Part shown: piece by piece, positions 35,561 through 46,389 of the stretch
Layout of the letters: every line of letters starts with the position of its first letter
How positions within the stretch are numbered: position 1 is the stretch's first letter
DNA from: Ashinkailepas kermadecensis
Lineage: Eukaryota > Arthropoda > Thecostraca > Neolepadidae
Assembly: GCA_034440615.1 (NCBI GenBank)
Contig: JAOTOM010004797.1
Span: forward strand, 186,001-250,000
DNA length: 64,000 bases
Reading direction: 5' to 3'
Made by a program: the position numbers and the translations under genes
Notes under the pieces: model-generated
What the model was told of the DNA's origin: nothing
Database searches by the model: none
Seen by the model: the letters and a program-made list of their open reading frames with translations, nothing else

Positions 35561-37789
35561 ACAGTGGACTGTCTTTTCGGCGACGCCTCTCATCTCCAGC
35601 TGGCGCTCAAGTTGAAGGAAGGTTACATCGTGTGTACGTACACTGTTGTTTGTGTGGTGGTGTGCACTGCAGGATCGGGAAGGAGAATGCGTTCGAGCCG
35701 CAAATACTTCGGAACTCAGTTAGGGTATTGCATAGTTAGGGTATTGCATAGTTTTGAATTCCAGCCCCTCTGCATGTGCAATTTCCGCAATATCAATTTG
35801 AAACAGCTTGTTCCAGCAGTAATGCATAGAAAGTTGTGCTATTATAGCACATGTATCTTGCATGCATTGTCACCTTCGATATAACAGAGAATTCATCGAC
35901 GGCTCACTCGCGACGTAGCTTCACTATTTAAAGATTACAATCTGGAGACTCAGCAGCATTATGCGGGCGTCGATGTTCGGAATTGTAATCAATGGTGGCT
36001 GAAGCTTCAAATCGTAGTTCTGAATGCAGGACCTGCATAACTTCACCAATGGTCTTTTACGTTACCAAATCACGATGTCTTTGGCGCTGTATGACCAACG
36101 CAGTCCAAGCGCCCCAAAGCCCAAATAACCAAACAAGTCACGATGTCTTCAAAGCATACGAGTCTATATTCATAGCAATAAAGTTCACTCCAACTTTGCT
36201 AGATTAAATGTTTAGCCATGTTAAGTCAAATGTCGGTTTCATACTCTGTAATGTCACGGTTTGTCGTAGCAAAATGTGTTCAAGCTTTTCAACACGAGCT
36301 TTATTATGCGGACAATCAAAAACGTTCCACATGATAAGCATCCTTTGTCGTCAGGTACATACGTACATACCAGCTACTGCATCAAACACGTACCTCCATC
36401 TCTGCCGGAGCCGTCATGTCTTCTATCTCCCCCACGATCGCCAGCTTTCTCTGCCGGAACCGTCATGTCCTCCATAATCGCCAGCCTCTGCTGAAGCCCA
36501 GCTGCCTCTGTCTCTGCCATCTCCCCCACAATCACCAATGCGCTGCCGCACACCCTCCACAGATTTAGCTCCCCCGGCCCGGCAGATCGCGCTGATAAGC
36601 CGAGCTGGGTCCGACACACAGCAGCTCACACCTGTGGCGCGGTGTCGTGCGTCGGCAGCGACGCCTGTCGCGCAGCCCGCACCTGGCCGCGTCGTCTCCG
36701 ACACCTGGCCGCGTCGTCTCCGTCGCGAACGACGAACGACAGTGGACGTGGGTGGGCAGAGACAGGTTGGCATCCCGAACTTCATGAGGCGCAATTTTCG
36801 CAGAACCAAACCGTGAAAATGGCAGGCGTCCGTACAGCGCATTGGCGAATAATGAGAAGCCACGTAAGAATATTTTAACAGAACTTCGTACGAAACGAAT
36901 TCAACCAAGCTCCAGACGGGACAGCTATCCAACAAGGCATCAATCCGAGGCCAAAAAAAACTTTATGCATGAATTATCTCACATGTCAGCATAGAGCTGC
37001 ATCGTCGGTAATTTGATTTCGCCCACAAAGAGGAGCGCACCGACGAAGAAACTCCGGTTTCATTAGTCCCAGAATTATAAATGACGCAAATGTAATTAAA
37101 CCCTCTCAAGTGTTACCCGAGGAGCTGAAGCCAAAAGACGTAAAACACGAGCCGCTTCCATGTCGACAAGCATAATGAAATTAATAGTTCTGAGAAGGTA
37201 TGGCTCTCGTTTTCCCCCGGCCGGTTTCACGTAACGTATGCAAATCGAACGATTCGACCGCCCGGTGGAGGCCGAATCACACACTGGTGTCTGCTTACGG
37301 TTCACGTAGACCACAGCAGCGACGACCAGGTGACTTAGGTTTGGCGGATTTCTCGGGGGAATAATGACGTCTCCACCATGACGTCAAGGTGTTGCATCTG
37401 TGACAATGTATAAGTTCACCTGCTGCCATCTTTAATAGCACCCGCCGATCCCGCACACACCATGATTACGGTTCGGGTGGCCAGTGGTGAGGGAGCGGAG
37501 TTACTGGAGGCTTCCTCGGGCTTTGGACGAGCCCTAACGTTGAAACTATGGTTAACGTTAGCACGCAACACGTATGAGTGTTGCATGTAATTATTTTCAC
37601 GTTGCGATGTCAGCTGATCTGAAGAACCGATTGTGTGTCTTAATTACCCGAGAAGAACAAAAGGTGAGTTATGTTCGAGGAAGTTCCTAATCGGTGCTTC
37701 CTGTGAGGATTGCCATCAACATCAGACGCGCCACGGACTTCGGATAGGGGGACGTGATCGCTTTTGGTTCATTCTGCCCATGTAACGCA
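35561..37789. other. Unique sequence with a small 51-bp duplication near 36.4 kb
   Basis: CTCTGCCGGAGCCGTCATGT (36399) and CTCTGCCGGAACCGTCATGT (36450) start two 51-bp units, followed by a degraded third. On the minus strand 51 bp is 17 codons and reads as a mixed charged peptide (minus frame 36374-36619). A 22-bp pair (CACCTGGCCGCGTCGTCTCC) lies at about 36682-36728, and a 17-bp pair at about 35723. No gene recognised. Confidence 0.45.
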
Positions 37790-37886
37790 CATAGGCGGCG
37801 CAATGCTTAGCTCCAAAACCCCCAAGCTACTTTGGGGACATGTCTTCCCGTGATCCCCCCACCCCCCACCCTTGGCACCGCCCCTG
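37790..37886. mobile_element. Very short hAT-like element remnant, 97 bp, tentative
   Basis: Left end CATAGGCGGCGCAATG; right end TTGGCACCGCCCCTG, whose complement CAGGGGCGGTGCCAA agrees at most positions. C-runs precede the right end as in the other copies. The candidate flanking octamers match weakly (about 4 of 8), so this rests on the termini alone. Confidence 0.4.
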
Positions 37887-38140
37887 ATTACCAATCGTTT
37901 TAGACAGGCAGTGACGTTCCACCACCGCACTGACATGGCCAAGATGGCTAAGGTCGCCTTCGTCCAGCTACCGACTCGATCGCCAAGCGAGGCAACAAAC
38001 GCAAACGGCAAGCGCTCAGTGGGATTCGAACCCACACCCCGCCACACACGCCTATAGTTCCGCGACAATATCGCTGCAGTACCTTTCGCTATCACAGGAC
38101 GCGCCTGTGTATGTAGTATACCACTAGGCCACCTTCGTCT
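37887..38140 (-). mobile_element. tRNA-derived repeat (second SINE-like family)
   Basis: On the minus strand GTGGG-TTCGAAT-CCCAC (about 38020-38035) is a perfect T-arm with a consensus B-box. An A-box-like TGGCCTAGTGG lies upstream on the minus strand at 38121-38131. The spacing between boxes is about 90 bases, too long for a normal tRNA, so this is not a tRNA gene. The downstream body reaches the hAT-like end at 37886. It differs from the SINE at 25.2-28.3 kb. Confidence 0.5.
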
Positions 38141-38349
38141 ACCACTGGACACGATGACATGATCCGCTTCGGACCAGATACAACAGAAGTGATGGCAGAA
38201 ACAATTGCACGGTCTCCACTCCCCACACTCCATCTGCACCGCTCTGCAGCGACCGCCCTGCAGAGCCTTGACCCAGGTACTTTCATGTCCGGCGGCGCCG
38301 GCGGCGGCCGGCAGACAGCAACACCACTGCGATAGACTCTCCCAGCCAG

Positions 38350-39340
38350 TCCGACAAATAGTCGCCACATCGGCGACAGGCGACACGGACAAATAGTCGC
38401 CACATCGGCGACAGTCGACACGGACAAATAGTCTCCACATAGGCGACAGTCGACACGGACAAATAGTCGCCACATCGGCGACAGGCGACACGGACAAATA
38501 GTCGCCACATCGGCGACAGTCGACACGGACAAATAGTCGCCACATCGGCGACAGTCGACACGGACAAATAGTCGCCACATAGGCGACAGTCGACACGGAC
38601 AAATAGTCGCCACATCGGCGACAGGCGACACGGACAAATAGTCGCCACATCGGCGACAGTCGACACGGACAAATAGTCGCCACATCGGCGACAGGCGACA
38701 CGGACAAATAGTCGCCACATCGGCGACAGTCAACACGGACAAATAGTCGCCACATCGGCGACAGTCGACACGGACAAATAGTCGCCACATCGGCGACAGT
38801 CGACACGGACAAATAGTCGCCACATCGGCGACAGTCGACACGGACAAATAGTCGCCACATCGGCGACAGTCGACACGGACAAATAGTCGCCACATCGGCG
38901 ACAGTTGACACGGACAAATAGTCTCCACATAGGCGACAGTCGACACGGACAAATAGTCGCCACATCGGCGACAGTCGACACGGACAAATAGTCGCCACAT
39001 CGGCGACAGTCGACACGGACAAATAGTCGCCACATCGGCGACAGTCGACACGGACAAATAGTCGCCACATCGGCGACAGTCAACACGGACAAATAGTCGC
39101 CACATCGGCGACAGTCGACACGGACAAATAGTCGCCACATCGGCGACAGCTGACACGGACAAATAGTCTCCACATAGGCGACAGTCGACACGGACAAATA
39201 GTCGCCACATCGGCGACAGTCGACACGGACAAATAGTCGCCACATCGGCGACAGTCGACACGGACAAATAGTCGCCACATCGGCGACAGTCAACGCGGAC
39301 AAATAGTCGCCACATCGGCGACAGTCGACACGGACAAATC
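38350..39340. repeat. Minisatellite, 35-bp unit, about 28 copies
   Basis: The unit contains AAATAGTCGCCACATCGGCG followed by ACAGTCGACACGGAC. Within each unit GTCGCC and GGCGAC form a 6-bp stem around ACATC, so every unit can fold as a hairpin. Variants (GTCTCCACATAGGCGAC, AGGCGAC, AGTTGAC, AGTCAAC) are scattered. GTCTCC and ATAGG change together, as if linked variant units spread. The 35-bp period makes all three minus frames open (433 and 490 codons with adjoining sequence); these are not genes. Confidence 0.98.
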
Positions 39341-39399
39341 GGCGGAACAACGGCCGCACGCGATCTCTCGCGTGCGGCAGGCAGCCACACGAGGACCGA

Positions 39400-39597
39400 T
39401 GACGTCACGAGGATCGCCCACGTCACGAGAATCGTCAACGTCACGAGGATCGCCGACGTCACGAAGACCTTCGGCATCACGAGGATCGATGACGTCACGA
39501 GGATCGCCCACGTGACGAGGATCGCCCACGTCACGAGGATCGACGATGTCATGAAAACCGACAACGCTGCGGGGACCGATTACATCACGAGGATCTA
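39400..39597. repeat. Minisatellite, 18-bp unit, 11 copies
   Basis: Unit GACGTCACGAGGATCGCC with substitutions. The units at 39400 and 39490 sit in TGACGTCACG, the full cAMP-response-element palindrome, and most others keep the ACGTCACG core. The 6-codon unit reads Asp-Pro-Arg-Asp-Val type peptides on the minus strand. Whether it binds bZIP factors is untested. Confidence 0.94.
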
Positions 39598-39963
39598 CGA
39601 TATTAGCTAATCCTGAGGACCAACGGTTGCCAGTGGTGGAGACAGAGGCGAAGAGCGGCCCTCACATCCAGCCCTGTTTTCTGTGTGGCGCTATCATGCA
39701 GTATCAGGGCCTATATGCCGCTTCGATCGTGTCCAGGTCAAAACCACGTGCATAGGGTTCGCCGACGCCATATGCACCTGGGAGAATGGGAGCACTGCAG
39801 GTATCGCAGCTGCCACACCAGCTGTGTGCTCTGAACATCAACGTTCCCACAACGTTCATCATTTTGCGTGCTTGACGAAACCATATTTCTCCCAGTCGGC
39901 CTTATAGAAGTCAATTTGCAACACCATTTGCGCAATCTTCCATGCACGCTGTTGCACAACCAC
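39598..39963. other. Unique spacer, nothing recognised
   Basis: About 370 bases of mixed composition with frames under 75 codons. Confidence 0.5.
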
Positions 39964-40880
39964 CGCCGTGGCTAACAGAGCTCGGTACGCCCCACTTGGG
40001 CACTCTCAGTGTCCCCAGTCAGGACAGGATCCTGGAGACGGGGGGGGGGAAGTGAACTGCCGTGGCTAACAGAGCTCGGTACGCCCCACTTGGGCACTCT
40101 CGTTCCCCAGTCAGGACAGGATCCTGGAGACGGCGGGGGGTAGTGAACTGCCGTGGCTAACAGAGCTCGGTACGCCCCACTTGGGCACTCTCAGTGTCCC
40201 CAGTCGGACAGGATCCTGAGACGGCGGGGGTAAGTGAACTGCCGTGGCGAACAGAGCTCGGTACGCCCCCTTGGCACTCTCAGTGTCCCCGGACAGGATC
40301 CTGGAGACGGCGGGGGGTAGGTGAACTGCCGTGGGTAACAGAGCTCACTTCGTCTCCCCTGTGTACTTACTCACAGTGTCCCCAGTCAGGACAGGATCCT
40401 GGAGACGGCGGGGGGGGAAGTGAACTGCCGTGGGTAACAGAGCTCACTTCGTCTCCCCTGTGTACTCACAGTGTCCCCAGTCAAGACATGATCCTGGAGA
40501 CGGCGGGGGGTAAGTGAACTGCCGTGGGTAACAGAGCTCACTTCGTCTCCCCTGTGTACTCACAGTGTCCCCAGTCAGGACAGGATCCTGGAGACGGCGG
40601 GGGGTAAGTGAACTGCCGTGGGTAACAGAGCTCACTTCGTCTCCCTGTGTACTCACAGTGTCCCCAGTCAAGACATGATCCTGGAGACGGCGGGGGGGTA
40701 AGTGAACTGCCGTGGGAACAGAGCTCACTTCGTCTCCCCTGTGTGCTCCCAGTGTCCCCGTCAGGACAGGGTCCTGGCGACGGCGGGGGATAAGTGAACT
40801 GCCGTAGGAACAGAGCTCACTTCGTCTCCCCTGTGTGCTCCCAGTGTCCCCGTCAGGACAGGGTCGTGGCGACGGCGGCG
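39964..40880. repeat. Minisatellite, about 93-bp unit, 10 copies, two subfamilies
   Basis: ACAGAGCTC starts units at 39975, 40069, 40160, 40251, 40338, 40437, 40531, 40625, 40718 and 40810. The first four carry GGTACGCCCCACTTGGGCAC; the last six carry ACTTCGTCTCCCCTGTGTAC. All share CAGGATCCTGGAGACGGCGG, a variable G-run and usually TAAGTGAACTGCCGTGG. In the second subfamily a pyrimidine-rich stretch ending CACAG and a GTAAGTG word border a segment of about 38 bases, resembling splice sites around a small exon. Lengths vary mainly through the G-run. Confidence 0.96.
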
Positions 40881-42009
40881 GCAGCAGGGATGGAGGAGGG
40901 GTAGTGACCTGAGAGTGGCAATGCGCCAGCATTACGCGCTGTGCAGCTGAGCGGTCCACAGACCCGGCAGCATGACGGCCGGCGCATCCGAGCATGGTTC
41001 TGGCCGAGAGGTCTCAGGAGCAGAGGCATCCAGCATCAACGCCGACGCACAACGCATCCAGCCGGTGTCGGGCCCTCGCAAAAATTGTCGCGAACAGGAG
41101 CTGGCACATCTTAGCGTGCTGCACATATTTGATCGGTCCCAATTTTCCAATCGTGATGAGGTTGATGGAGGCTTTGTGGGCGTGTTTTGTCCCCACGTTT
41201 GTGTCTAGTGAACTCGTTTTGAGCCAAGGAAATGTCAAGACGTCTTTTCAAGTGGCTGGAGAAGCATAGCGACTGCGAATAGCTTAGCCTTCGCCTTAGC
41301 ATTCGCCTTAGCCTTCGCGTAATCACGGAGCAATGATCAGGAATTATTCAGAGGCGGGAGGAAACACGAGATGAGATCCACACAAGATGGAAAGTCATCG
41401 TCCGACGACTTTCCTATTCATAGACAATGTATTTTCAATGCACGCACTGTATAATAGAACTCTGAGAATCCCCCCCAAGTGAAGGTGGAACTATTCCCAT
41501 CTACTTCAACATATATTCTGATTCTGCAGGCAGCGTTTGATAGGAGTTTAATATGTATAATCATCTGATGAACACCGCAAAACGTGAGCTGTCTAGGTCA
41601 GGTCAGTGCTGACAAATAGAGATCAAGTGATGGCCGTGGGACTTTTGGGACGACTGGAACGGCACGTGACTGAAGAGTCGGGAGATATTCCTATCTCAAG
41701 ATATTCGGCCAATCTCAAGGATTTGTATTCAGGTAGGGGTCGGATGCAATTTAGTTGCTTCGATCCTGGCACAGGTGACATAAGTCAAGCCATCGGACGC
41801 TAAGCGAGGTCAAAGGTCATCATGAAAGTGAAAACGTGACATTTTGTATTATTGCACCACATGGTATGTACATACCAGTGTATGGTTATCGATTCCAAAG
41901 TTCATGGACCTTACACAAGTTACGTTCGGTACACAGTTGCATCCTGCGAAACAAAAAGTGGAAGAGCAATCTCTCACCACTAGTCCGCACGCAAAAAGGG
42001 GAGAATTGA
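40881..42009. other. Unique sequence with a short GCCTTAG repeat
   Basis: At 41284-41320 TTCGCCTTAGC-like words repeat three times. No gene recognised; frames are under 95 codons outside the array. Confidence 0.5.
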
Positions 42010-42450
42010 TTCAGCGTCGTACTGACAATTGATCTAGCGTTGCACTGCCAATTGACTTAGTATCGTATGGCCAACTGACCTAGCGCCGTATTGCCAATTG
42101 TCGTACAATGTCTGTTCTGTGGGTCGTGAGCTGTGCTGTCTGCGCTGGTGATAACTAATGATCCATTGACTTAGTATCGTATGGCCAGCTGACCTAGCGT
42201 CGTATTGCCAATTGACTTAGTATCGTATGGCCACCCGACCCAGCGTCGTATTGCCAATTGTCTTACAGTGCCTGTTCTGGGGGGGGGGGGGGGGCCGCCC
42301 CCCCTCCCCAAAAAAAAAATAAAAATAAGGGCCCGCCCCCCCCCCCCATGCCATCTTTGTAAAAAAAGTGTTGTTTGTGGGTCGTGGTTGTGCTGTTTTT
42401 GACTCAGTATCGTATGGCCAGCCCACCTAGGGGCGTCTTCCCAATTTTTT
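42010..42450. repeat. Degenerate nested repeat (TTGACTTAGTATCGTATGGCC family) broken by G/C runs
   Basis: Units of about 45-48 bp contain GACTTAGTATCGTATGGCCA and GACCTAGCGTCGTATTGCCA words. A higher-order block ending in TGTCTGTTCTGTGGGTCGTG recurs in degraded form after 42360. Long poly-G, poly-C and poly-A runs (42280-42350 and 42460-42485) interrupt it and may reflect sequencing or assembly difficulty. Confidence 0.8.
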
Positions 42451-43306
42451 TACAGTTTTTTTTTGGGGGGGGGGGGGGGGTGGTGTGTGGGGGTTTTTTA
42501 AATAATATTTTTTTGTTTTTTTATTTTGAATTGCGAAGCTAGTTTTTTCGTGTTACTCATAATAGCCTAGTGGCAAAGTGTCGGGCCATCAAATATTAAT
42601 ACATGTAGCATTGCAATGCGGGTTTCAACATCAGCGTTTCAACACCAACGTTTCAGCACCAACGTTTGTAGGTATGCTCTACTTAACTCAATATTAACCA
42701 ACATTTTTTTTTTCGATTGGCAACACCAGCTTAGCAATTCGCATTGGTGTCCCTGTTGGTGACCTATCTACACCCCTAGGACACAAAAATTGTCCTTTTA
42801 GCGTGCATTGATTGTGAAAAACCAAACTACTATAATTACGATCATATTCCATCATGCTGATAACAGTCATAATTACATTATCTGTCACCAGTCTTCTATT
42901 GAAGACGGAAACTTTTTACTCACACACGCGAGTGAAGAGTGAACGTTTTCGCATCTACAGTCATTGTTCATATCATAAGGCATACAAACACGATGCGCTT
43001 TCAGATGTGTTGCATGCATTTCTGGAACTGGTGAAATAAGGAGCCACTATATTCCAGCACAGTTCTGATCGTCACCTTCAGTCCCCAGCCGCGTCCTCTC
43101 CTTCCCTGGATGTAAAAATGTGCAGCGTACGTCCCTGGCTCCAGCCTGCCATTATCTTGGTCCGACCGACCGCGTTTTCCTACCTGCTTAAGCACGGCCG
43201 TATTTCAAAGAGTGCTCTGGTTTACGGACCTGATCCCGGCAATCTTGAATCCCGCCGAGCCAACGTGTACCGGTGGCGGTGGACTGAAGACCGCAGCCGG
43301 AACTCA
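42451..43306. other. Unique sequence with G-run and a 17-bp triplet repeat
   Basis: A G-run lies at 42465-42480. CAACACCAACGTTTCAGC-type words repeat three times at about 42625-42670. No gene recognised. Confidence 0.5.
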
Positions 43307-43970
43307 TGGTCACGACAGCCCTGGCCTCCAGGTCACGACAGCCCTGGCTTGAGGTCACGACAGCCCTGGCCTTCAGGTCACGACAGCCCTGGCCTCCAGG
43401 TCACGACAGCCCTCGCCTCCAGGTCACGACAGTCCTGGCCTTCAGGTCACGACAGCCCTGGCCTTCAGGTCACGACATCCCTGGCCTTCAGGTCACGACA
43501 GCCCTGGCCTCCAGATCACGACAGCCCTCGCCTTCAGGTCACGACAGCCCTGGCCTCCAGGTCACGACAGCCCTCGCCTTCAGGTCACGATAGCCCTGAC
43601 CTTCAGGTCACAACAGCCCTGGCCTCCAGGTCACGACAGCCCTGGCCTTCAGGTCACGTCAGGCCTGGCCTCCTGATCACAACAGCCCTGACCTTCAGGT
43701 CACGACAGCCCTGGCCTCCAGGTCACGACACCCCTGCCCTGAGGTCACGACAGCCCTGGCCTTCAGGTCACGACAGCCCTGACCTCCAGGTCACGACAGC
43801 CCTGGCCTGAGGTCACGACAGCCCTGGCCTCCATGTCACGACAGCCCTGGCCTCCAGGTCACGACAGCCCTGGCCTGAGGTCACGACAGACCTGGCCTTC
43901 AGGTCACGACAGCCCTGGCATCCAGGTCACGACAGCCCTGGCCTCCAGGTCACGACAGCCCTGGCCTCCT
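43307..43970. repeat. Minisatellite, 23-bp unit, about 29 copies
   Basis: Unit GGTCACGACAGCCCTGGCCT plus CCA or TCA, with occasional 21- or 22-bp units. The 23-bp period opens the plus frame 43118-43810 (230 codons) among others; it is an artefact of stop-free units. Confidence 0.97.
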
Positions 43971-44235
43971 AGTCGTGTGAATCCGGACATCCCACCACGT
44001 CAGCCCCATTATCCTGGTCACGTAACTCCCGTTCTCCTGGTGACGTGAGCTCCGCCCTCTTTGTCACGTGAGCCCCATTATCCTGGTTACATGGGCCTCA
44101 TCCTCCTTATCACGTGAGCCTCGTGCTGGTCACAACAGCTCCGTCCTCCTAGTCACATAGCCTCTGTAGTCCTGGCAACGTGAGCTCCGTCCTTGTCACG
44201 TGAGTTCTGTCTCCAGGCAACGTGAGTCATGAAAT
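43971..44235. repeat. Degenerate GTCACGTGAGC repeat, continuation of the 23-bp array
   Basis: Loosely spaced units contain GGTCACGTGAGCTCC or TTGTCACGTGAGC words, so CACGTG (E-box) recurs several times. It looks like an older, diverged edge of the neighbouring array. Confidence 0.7.
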
Positions 44236-44548
44236 TCACGTAATTTGCTTGCTTCCATTGGGACTTGGACTACTTCTCACTCTAATCCAGTTTTCTTAAA
44301 AGTCATTCGTAAAAGTAAAAGTCACCTCCACCGAAGAAAGATTTGTGTGCATTCACTTCCCTCGAGAAAGAAAATCGCTGTAATAGCTCTGTTGAAACTT
44401 CACACGTTCCCACCGACCGTGGGCATTACAAAAATCCTGGTTGTCCAGCCGGTCACAGCAACTGGACACTTCCAGCGGGTCTTGTCAAGTGCTGGTCATG
44501 TGACCACGCGCTGTCATGTGACCACGCCCAGGTGGCGGCGGCAGACCA

Positions 44549-44882
44549 GAGACGTGTGTGCTGTGTGCGCAGGGCGGAGACGTGCGCGCTGTGTGCACAG
44601 GGTGGAGACGTGCGTGCTGCGTGCGCAGGGCGGAGACGTGCGCGCTGTGTGCGCAGAGCGGAGACGTGCGTGCTGTGTGCGCAGGGTGGAGACGCGCGTG
44701 CTGTGTGCGCAGGGCGGAGACGTGCGTGCTGTGTGCGCGGAGCGGAGACGCGCGTGCTGTGTGCGCAGAGCGGAGACGCGCGTGCTGTGTGCGCAGGGCG
44801 GAGACGCGCGTGCTGTGTGCGCAGGGTGGAGACGTGCGCGCTGTGTGCACAGGGTGGAGACGTGCGTGCTGTGTGCGCAGGG
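44549..44882. repeat. Minisatellite, 28-bp unit, about 12 copies
   Basis: Unit GAGACGTGCGTGCTGTGTGC plus GCAGGGCG. CpG-rich, with alternating G/T-C strand bias. It opens three plus frames (184-300 codons), all showing the same Cys-Ala-Arg peptide pattern. Confidence 0.97.
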
Positions 44883-46319
44883 CGTGTGCAGGTGTGACGT
44901 CGGTCAGGAGGCGGCGGCTGCAGTGGCTGCGCGGTGCACGGTGCACATTAACTGTGCGTCGTGCACAGTGCAGGCGCGGCGCCAGTCATGGCCGCGCGCC
45001 GCCGCCGCCGACCGCAGACCAGTGTCCGATAGCGGCGTGCCACATAAATTCCGCGCGCAGTATTGGCGCGCCGCCGATGCGTGCTCAGATGGTGTCGCGC
45101 CGGCGGGAGCCGGCGCGTGGCGCGTCGGCCCACCGCAGCGAGAATGAAAACAATGAGTGGCACGGGACAAGCAGGGGCGGGAGATCAGCCGGCCGGACTG
45201 CGCTCCTGTAGCGCTTCCGGGTCCACTCTGACTCGGGGCATGCAGCATGCGAAGCTGAGGTCGTGCTGAGAAGCGGACGCATGCTCCTCTGCAGAACACA
45301 GGGGATCTGTAGTGGCAGTGGTGTGGAGAGTGGGAAGAGGACATGTGGCTGTAAAGCTTTAGTCATTAGGGATGTCAGAAGGGTGTAAGGCACGGTGCGG
45401 AAACTACCACATGTGTGTCCTATGCGAATAACACTCGCTTCGGCTGCGCCAAGGGTGTAGCGCACAGTACTGATACTGCCACATCGGTGTCCTATGCGAA
45501 TAGCACTCGGTTCACGTCTGGTCATAGACATGGACACCCGGCTAATTCTTCACGTGCTGGGTGACAGACTAAGTATACTCTGAAAAGCGTGTGACGTGAA
45601 GGCATTTATCATCTTACTGATACAATCGTGCATAATTGCGCAGCTGAAAGAACAGACTCCGCCGATTTCACAGAGGTGGAAGCTGCCCACATTGGCATAT
45701 GCCACGACAGGCAAACACATTTTCCCTGATATTCTGGTTAGCCTTCCACTTGTTTAGCGTCTCTGCGTGGAGAAAGAAGCCGGGTGGCAGCTTGATGACC
45801 GGGTCTGCACCGTTGCAACACGGGCACGTCCACCTCTGAGTCGCACACTCGGCAAGGGTCTCTTAGGCCGGCTGCACGACAGATGCGTCGCGGCCAGACC
45901 GGCACTTGCAGCACTTAATTAACGACCAAGTTCTGCATTCAAGCACATCCTTTCGGCTTTCTATTCACCAGGCCAGATAAATCGAAATAGCAGGTCGTAT
46001 GTACGAGTGCACCGGTGACTGACAAGGAAGTTGGGTCAAATTCAGGTATAACAACATTTTTTAAGCATTAATATTGCAGTTGACTTTCTTTTGATAAAAG
46101 CAAACAAGCAAGCGCCAGTGGAAGATTCAGTGCATTAGTATTCATGTATCGTATGGACATTGCGGTTCATGGCCGGGAGCCAGAGAAATGACATCGTAAC
46201 CTGGGCATTTGAAATCCGACGAAAGTACAACGGCCCAGTGCACCCTGCAACACACGCGAGGCATACCAGGGAATGATTGCAGGCAACATAAGCTGGGAGA
46301 CTGCGTTGTAAGCACTGCA
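44883..46319. other. CpG-dense block (to about 45130), then a 72-bp duplication and unique sequence
   Basis: 44890-45130 is CpG-dense without recognised coding content. GGGTGTAAGGCACGGT (45381) and GGGTGTAGCGCACAGT (45453) start two diverged 72-bp units sharing GTGTCCTATGCGAATA. The remainder is unique. Confidence 0.55.
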
Positions 46320-46389
46320 GGGATCAGGTGGACTGATCAGGTGGATCCATGGTGGATCAGGTGGACATCCATGGTGGATCAGGTGGACT
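46320..46389. repeat. Short GGATCAGGTGGA tandem repeat
   Basis: GATCAGGTGGA occurs four times, with CCATGGTGGATCAGGTGGAC forming the last two units. Confidence 0.9.

Noticed and set aside
35041..35884. 301-codon plus frame as a gene
   Set aside because: Half lies in CpG-dense DNA where frames on both strands are open, and no domain is recognisable. Kept only as a candidate CpG-rich region.
38010..38135. Possible functional tRNA on the minus strand
   Set aside because: The T-arm is perfect, but the A-box lies about 90 bases away and no anticodon arm fits, so I list it as a tRNA-derived repeat.
38350..39340. Possible CRISPR array because of regular 35-bp periodicity and palindromic repeat
   Set aside because: There are no variable spacers; the whole unit repeats head to tail, which defines a minisatellite.
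37769..39564. 433- and 490-codon minus-strand frames
   Set aside because: They lie mostly in the 35-bp tandem array. The period is not a multiple of three, so every frame shows the same shifted 35-residue pattern. That is a stop-free repeat, not a protein.
44245..45211. 184-300 codon Cys-rich plus-strand frames
   Set aside because: Generated by the 28-bp array and the CpG-rich flank. No cysteine-framework family matches, and the three frames overlap.
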